Origin: Acidobacteriota bacterium
GTDB lineage: Bacteria; Acidobacteriota; Terriglobia; Terriglobales; Acidobacteriaceae
Assembly (NCBI GenBank): GCA_021798235.1
Contig: JAJZMO010000208.1
Span: 1-7,470, forward strand
DNA length: 7,470 nucleotides
Direction of reading: 5' to 3'
Shown: positions 6,762-7,470 of the stretch, one piece after another
Layout: each line of letters starts with the position of its first letter
Numbering within the stretch: the stretch's first letter is position 1
Notes under the pieces: generated by a model
What the model was told of the DNA's origin: nothing
Database searches by the model: none
What the model saw: the letters and a program-made list of their open reading frames with translations, nothing else
Translations under genes and position numbers: made by a program

Positions 6762-6803
6762 GCGCCTTGCTGTTTTTCCAACACAAATCCGCGCAGCTCT
6801 TGC

Positions 6804-7433
6804 CTAGGCCTGCACCAGAAATTCCGTGATGTAAATGTCGGCCACTTTCAAGCGTGGATCGCGGGCCGTCAGCGCCTGCTTCAACAATTGCTTGAGATGA
6901 TCTTTGCCGCCGGGAGCCAATAAATCTGCGGACTGCTGCTGGCTGATGACCGTGATGATCGTGTCACGGGCCAGATCGCGCAGCGCGCTGGAGTCGTCCG
7001 CGCTCTGGGCTGCGGCTCCGCCTTCGCCTTCACTTTTTGCAGGCGCAGCCGGAGCGATGAGGCTCAGCGAAAGCCCCACGCGCGCGTAGGAATGCCCGCC
7101 CGGATCGGCCAGGTTCACTACAAATGGCTCCATCGGCATCTCCACCGTTGTTGGCGGAGCCGGAACGGTGGTTTTTTCTTCGGCCTTGCTGTCCGGAGCT
7201 GCCTGGGCTGTCGCAGCCGCGCCGTGCGAGTGTTTGCGCAGATACAGCCTGCCGCCGACGCCGATCGCGCCCAGCAGAACCAAGGCGACCGACCCGATCA
7301 GAATCCAGCGCAGCCGACCGCCGCCGGAGCCGGAGGCTGGGGGTGGGGCCGGAGCTGCACTTTTCTCCGGGCTGGGTGCACCGCTGGAACCGCTGCTGTT
7401 GGGAGTTTTGAGAATTGTGGGTTTCGTCGCCAT
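6804..7433 (-). CDS. fliL: Flagellar basal body-associated protein FliL
   Basis: This 209-residue protein is FliL, a single-pass inner membrane protein that surrounds the stator and supports torque. A cytoplasmic segment rich in Pro, Ser, Gly and Ala (1-40) is followed by one membrane helix (about 43-62: WILIGSVALVLLGAIGVGG), a Lys/His-rich stretch, a second low-complexity linker (about 71-97) and the periplasmic FliL domain (about 98-208). In that domain MEPFVVNLADPGGHSYARVG is the usual first strand, and LRDLARDTIITVISQQQSAD then KDHLKQLLKQAL and VADIYITEFLVQ match the family end. An Ala/Gly/Ser insert (about 128-148) interrupts the domain. The ATG at 7433 is the first in the frame, but the frame is open to the window edge and no Shine-Dalgarno site is seen, so an earlier start cannot be excluded. 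It is the first gene of the visible operon. Confidence 0.95.
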   Translation of the reverse strand: MATKPTILKTPNSSGSSGAPSPEKSAAPAPPPASGSGGGRLRWILIGSVALVLLGAIGVGGRLYLRKHSHGAAATAQAAPDSKAEEKTTVPAPPTTVEMPMEPFVVNLADPGGHSYARVGLSLSLIAPAAPAKSEGEGGAAAQSADDSSALRDLARDTIITVISQQQSADLLAPGGKDHLKQLLKQALTARDPRLKVADIYITEFLVQA

Positions 7434-7434
7434 A

Positions 7435-7451
7435 GCACGAAAGTACCGTGC
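7435..7451 (-). repeat. Small inverted repeat just before fliL
   Basis: GCACG and CGTGC form a perfect 5-bp stem with a 7-nt loop, ending one base before the fliL ATG, where a ribosome site would be expected. It may be a small mRNA hairpin or chance; the stem is short. Confidence 0.3.
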
Positions 7452-7470
7452 AGCCCTGAGACCGAAGGGG

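Noticed and set aside
5715..6923. 402-codon open frame on the plus strand across fliP, fliO, fliN and fliL
   Set aside because: It crosses four genes of the opposite strand, has a Ser/Pro/Arg-rich composition typical of a shadow frame, and shows no ribosome site or domain.

Overview
The window is a single block of flagellar genes. All of them lie on the minus strand and are tightly packed, so transcription runs from the right edge to the left edge. In order of transcription: fliL (7433-6804), a fliN-type gene (6751-6347), fliO (6306-5878), fliP (5896-5165), fliQ (5152-4883), fliR (4846-4076), flhB (4045-2735), flhA (2738-408), and the first ~100 codons of a FliA-type sigma factor (from 305, cut by the left edge). 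Gaps between genes are short (12 to about 100 nt), and two pairs overlap (fliO/fliP by 19 nt, flhB/flhA by 4 nt), which suggests an operon.

The host is a flagellated bacterium with GC-rich codon use. The alanine- and proline-rich tails and extensions, the divergent FliO and FliN, and the gene order fit a deep-branching diderm such as an Acidobacteriota member. This is an inference from style only; nothing in the window fixes the taxon.

The genes belong together functionally. FliP, FliQ and FliR form the membrane core of the flagellar type III export gate. FlhB joins this core and switches substrate specificity through its self-cleaving NPTH motif. FlhA forms the nonameric cytoplasmic docking ring and uses the proton-motive force. 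FliO is the assembly factor for FliP. FliN belongs to the C-ring, and FliL is the stator-associated membrane protein. The sigma factor at the end would direct late flagellar genes.

I do not see a novel system. The points worth a second look are details of the known machine: a FliO with no membrane segment, loss of most of the methionine gasket in FliP, a possible AUU start for FliP, an AU-rich fliR leader without a Shine-Dalgarno site, and the absence of fliM and flhF/flhG from the places where they often sit. I see no RNA genes, CRISPR arrays, mobile elements or clear rho-independent terminators. No stretch of more than 300 bases lacks a gene.
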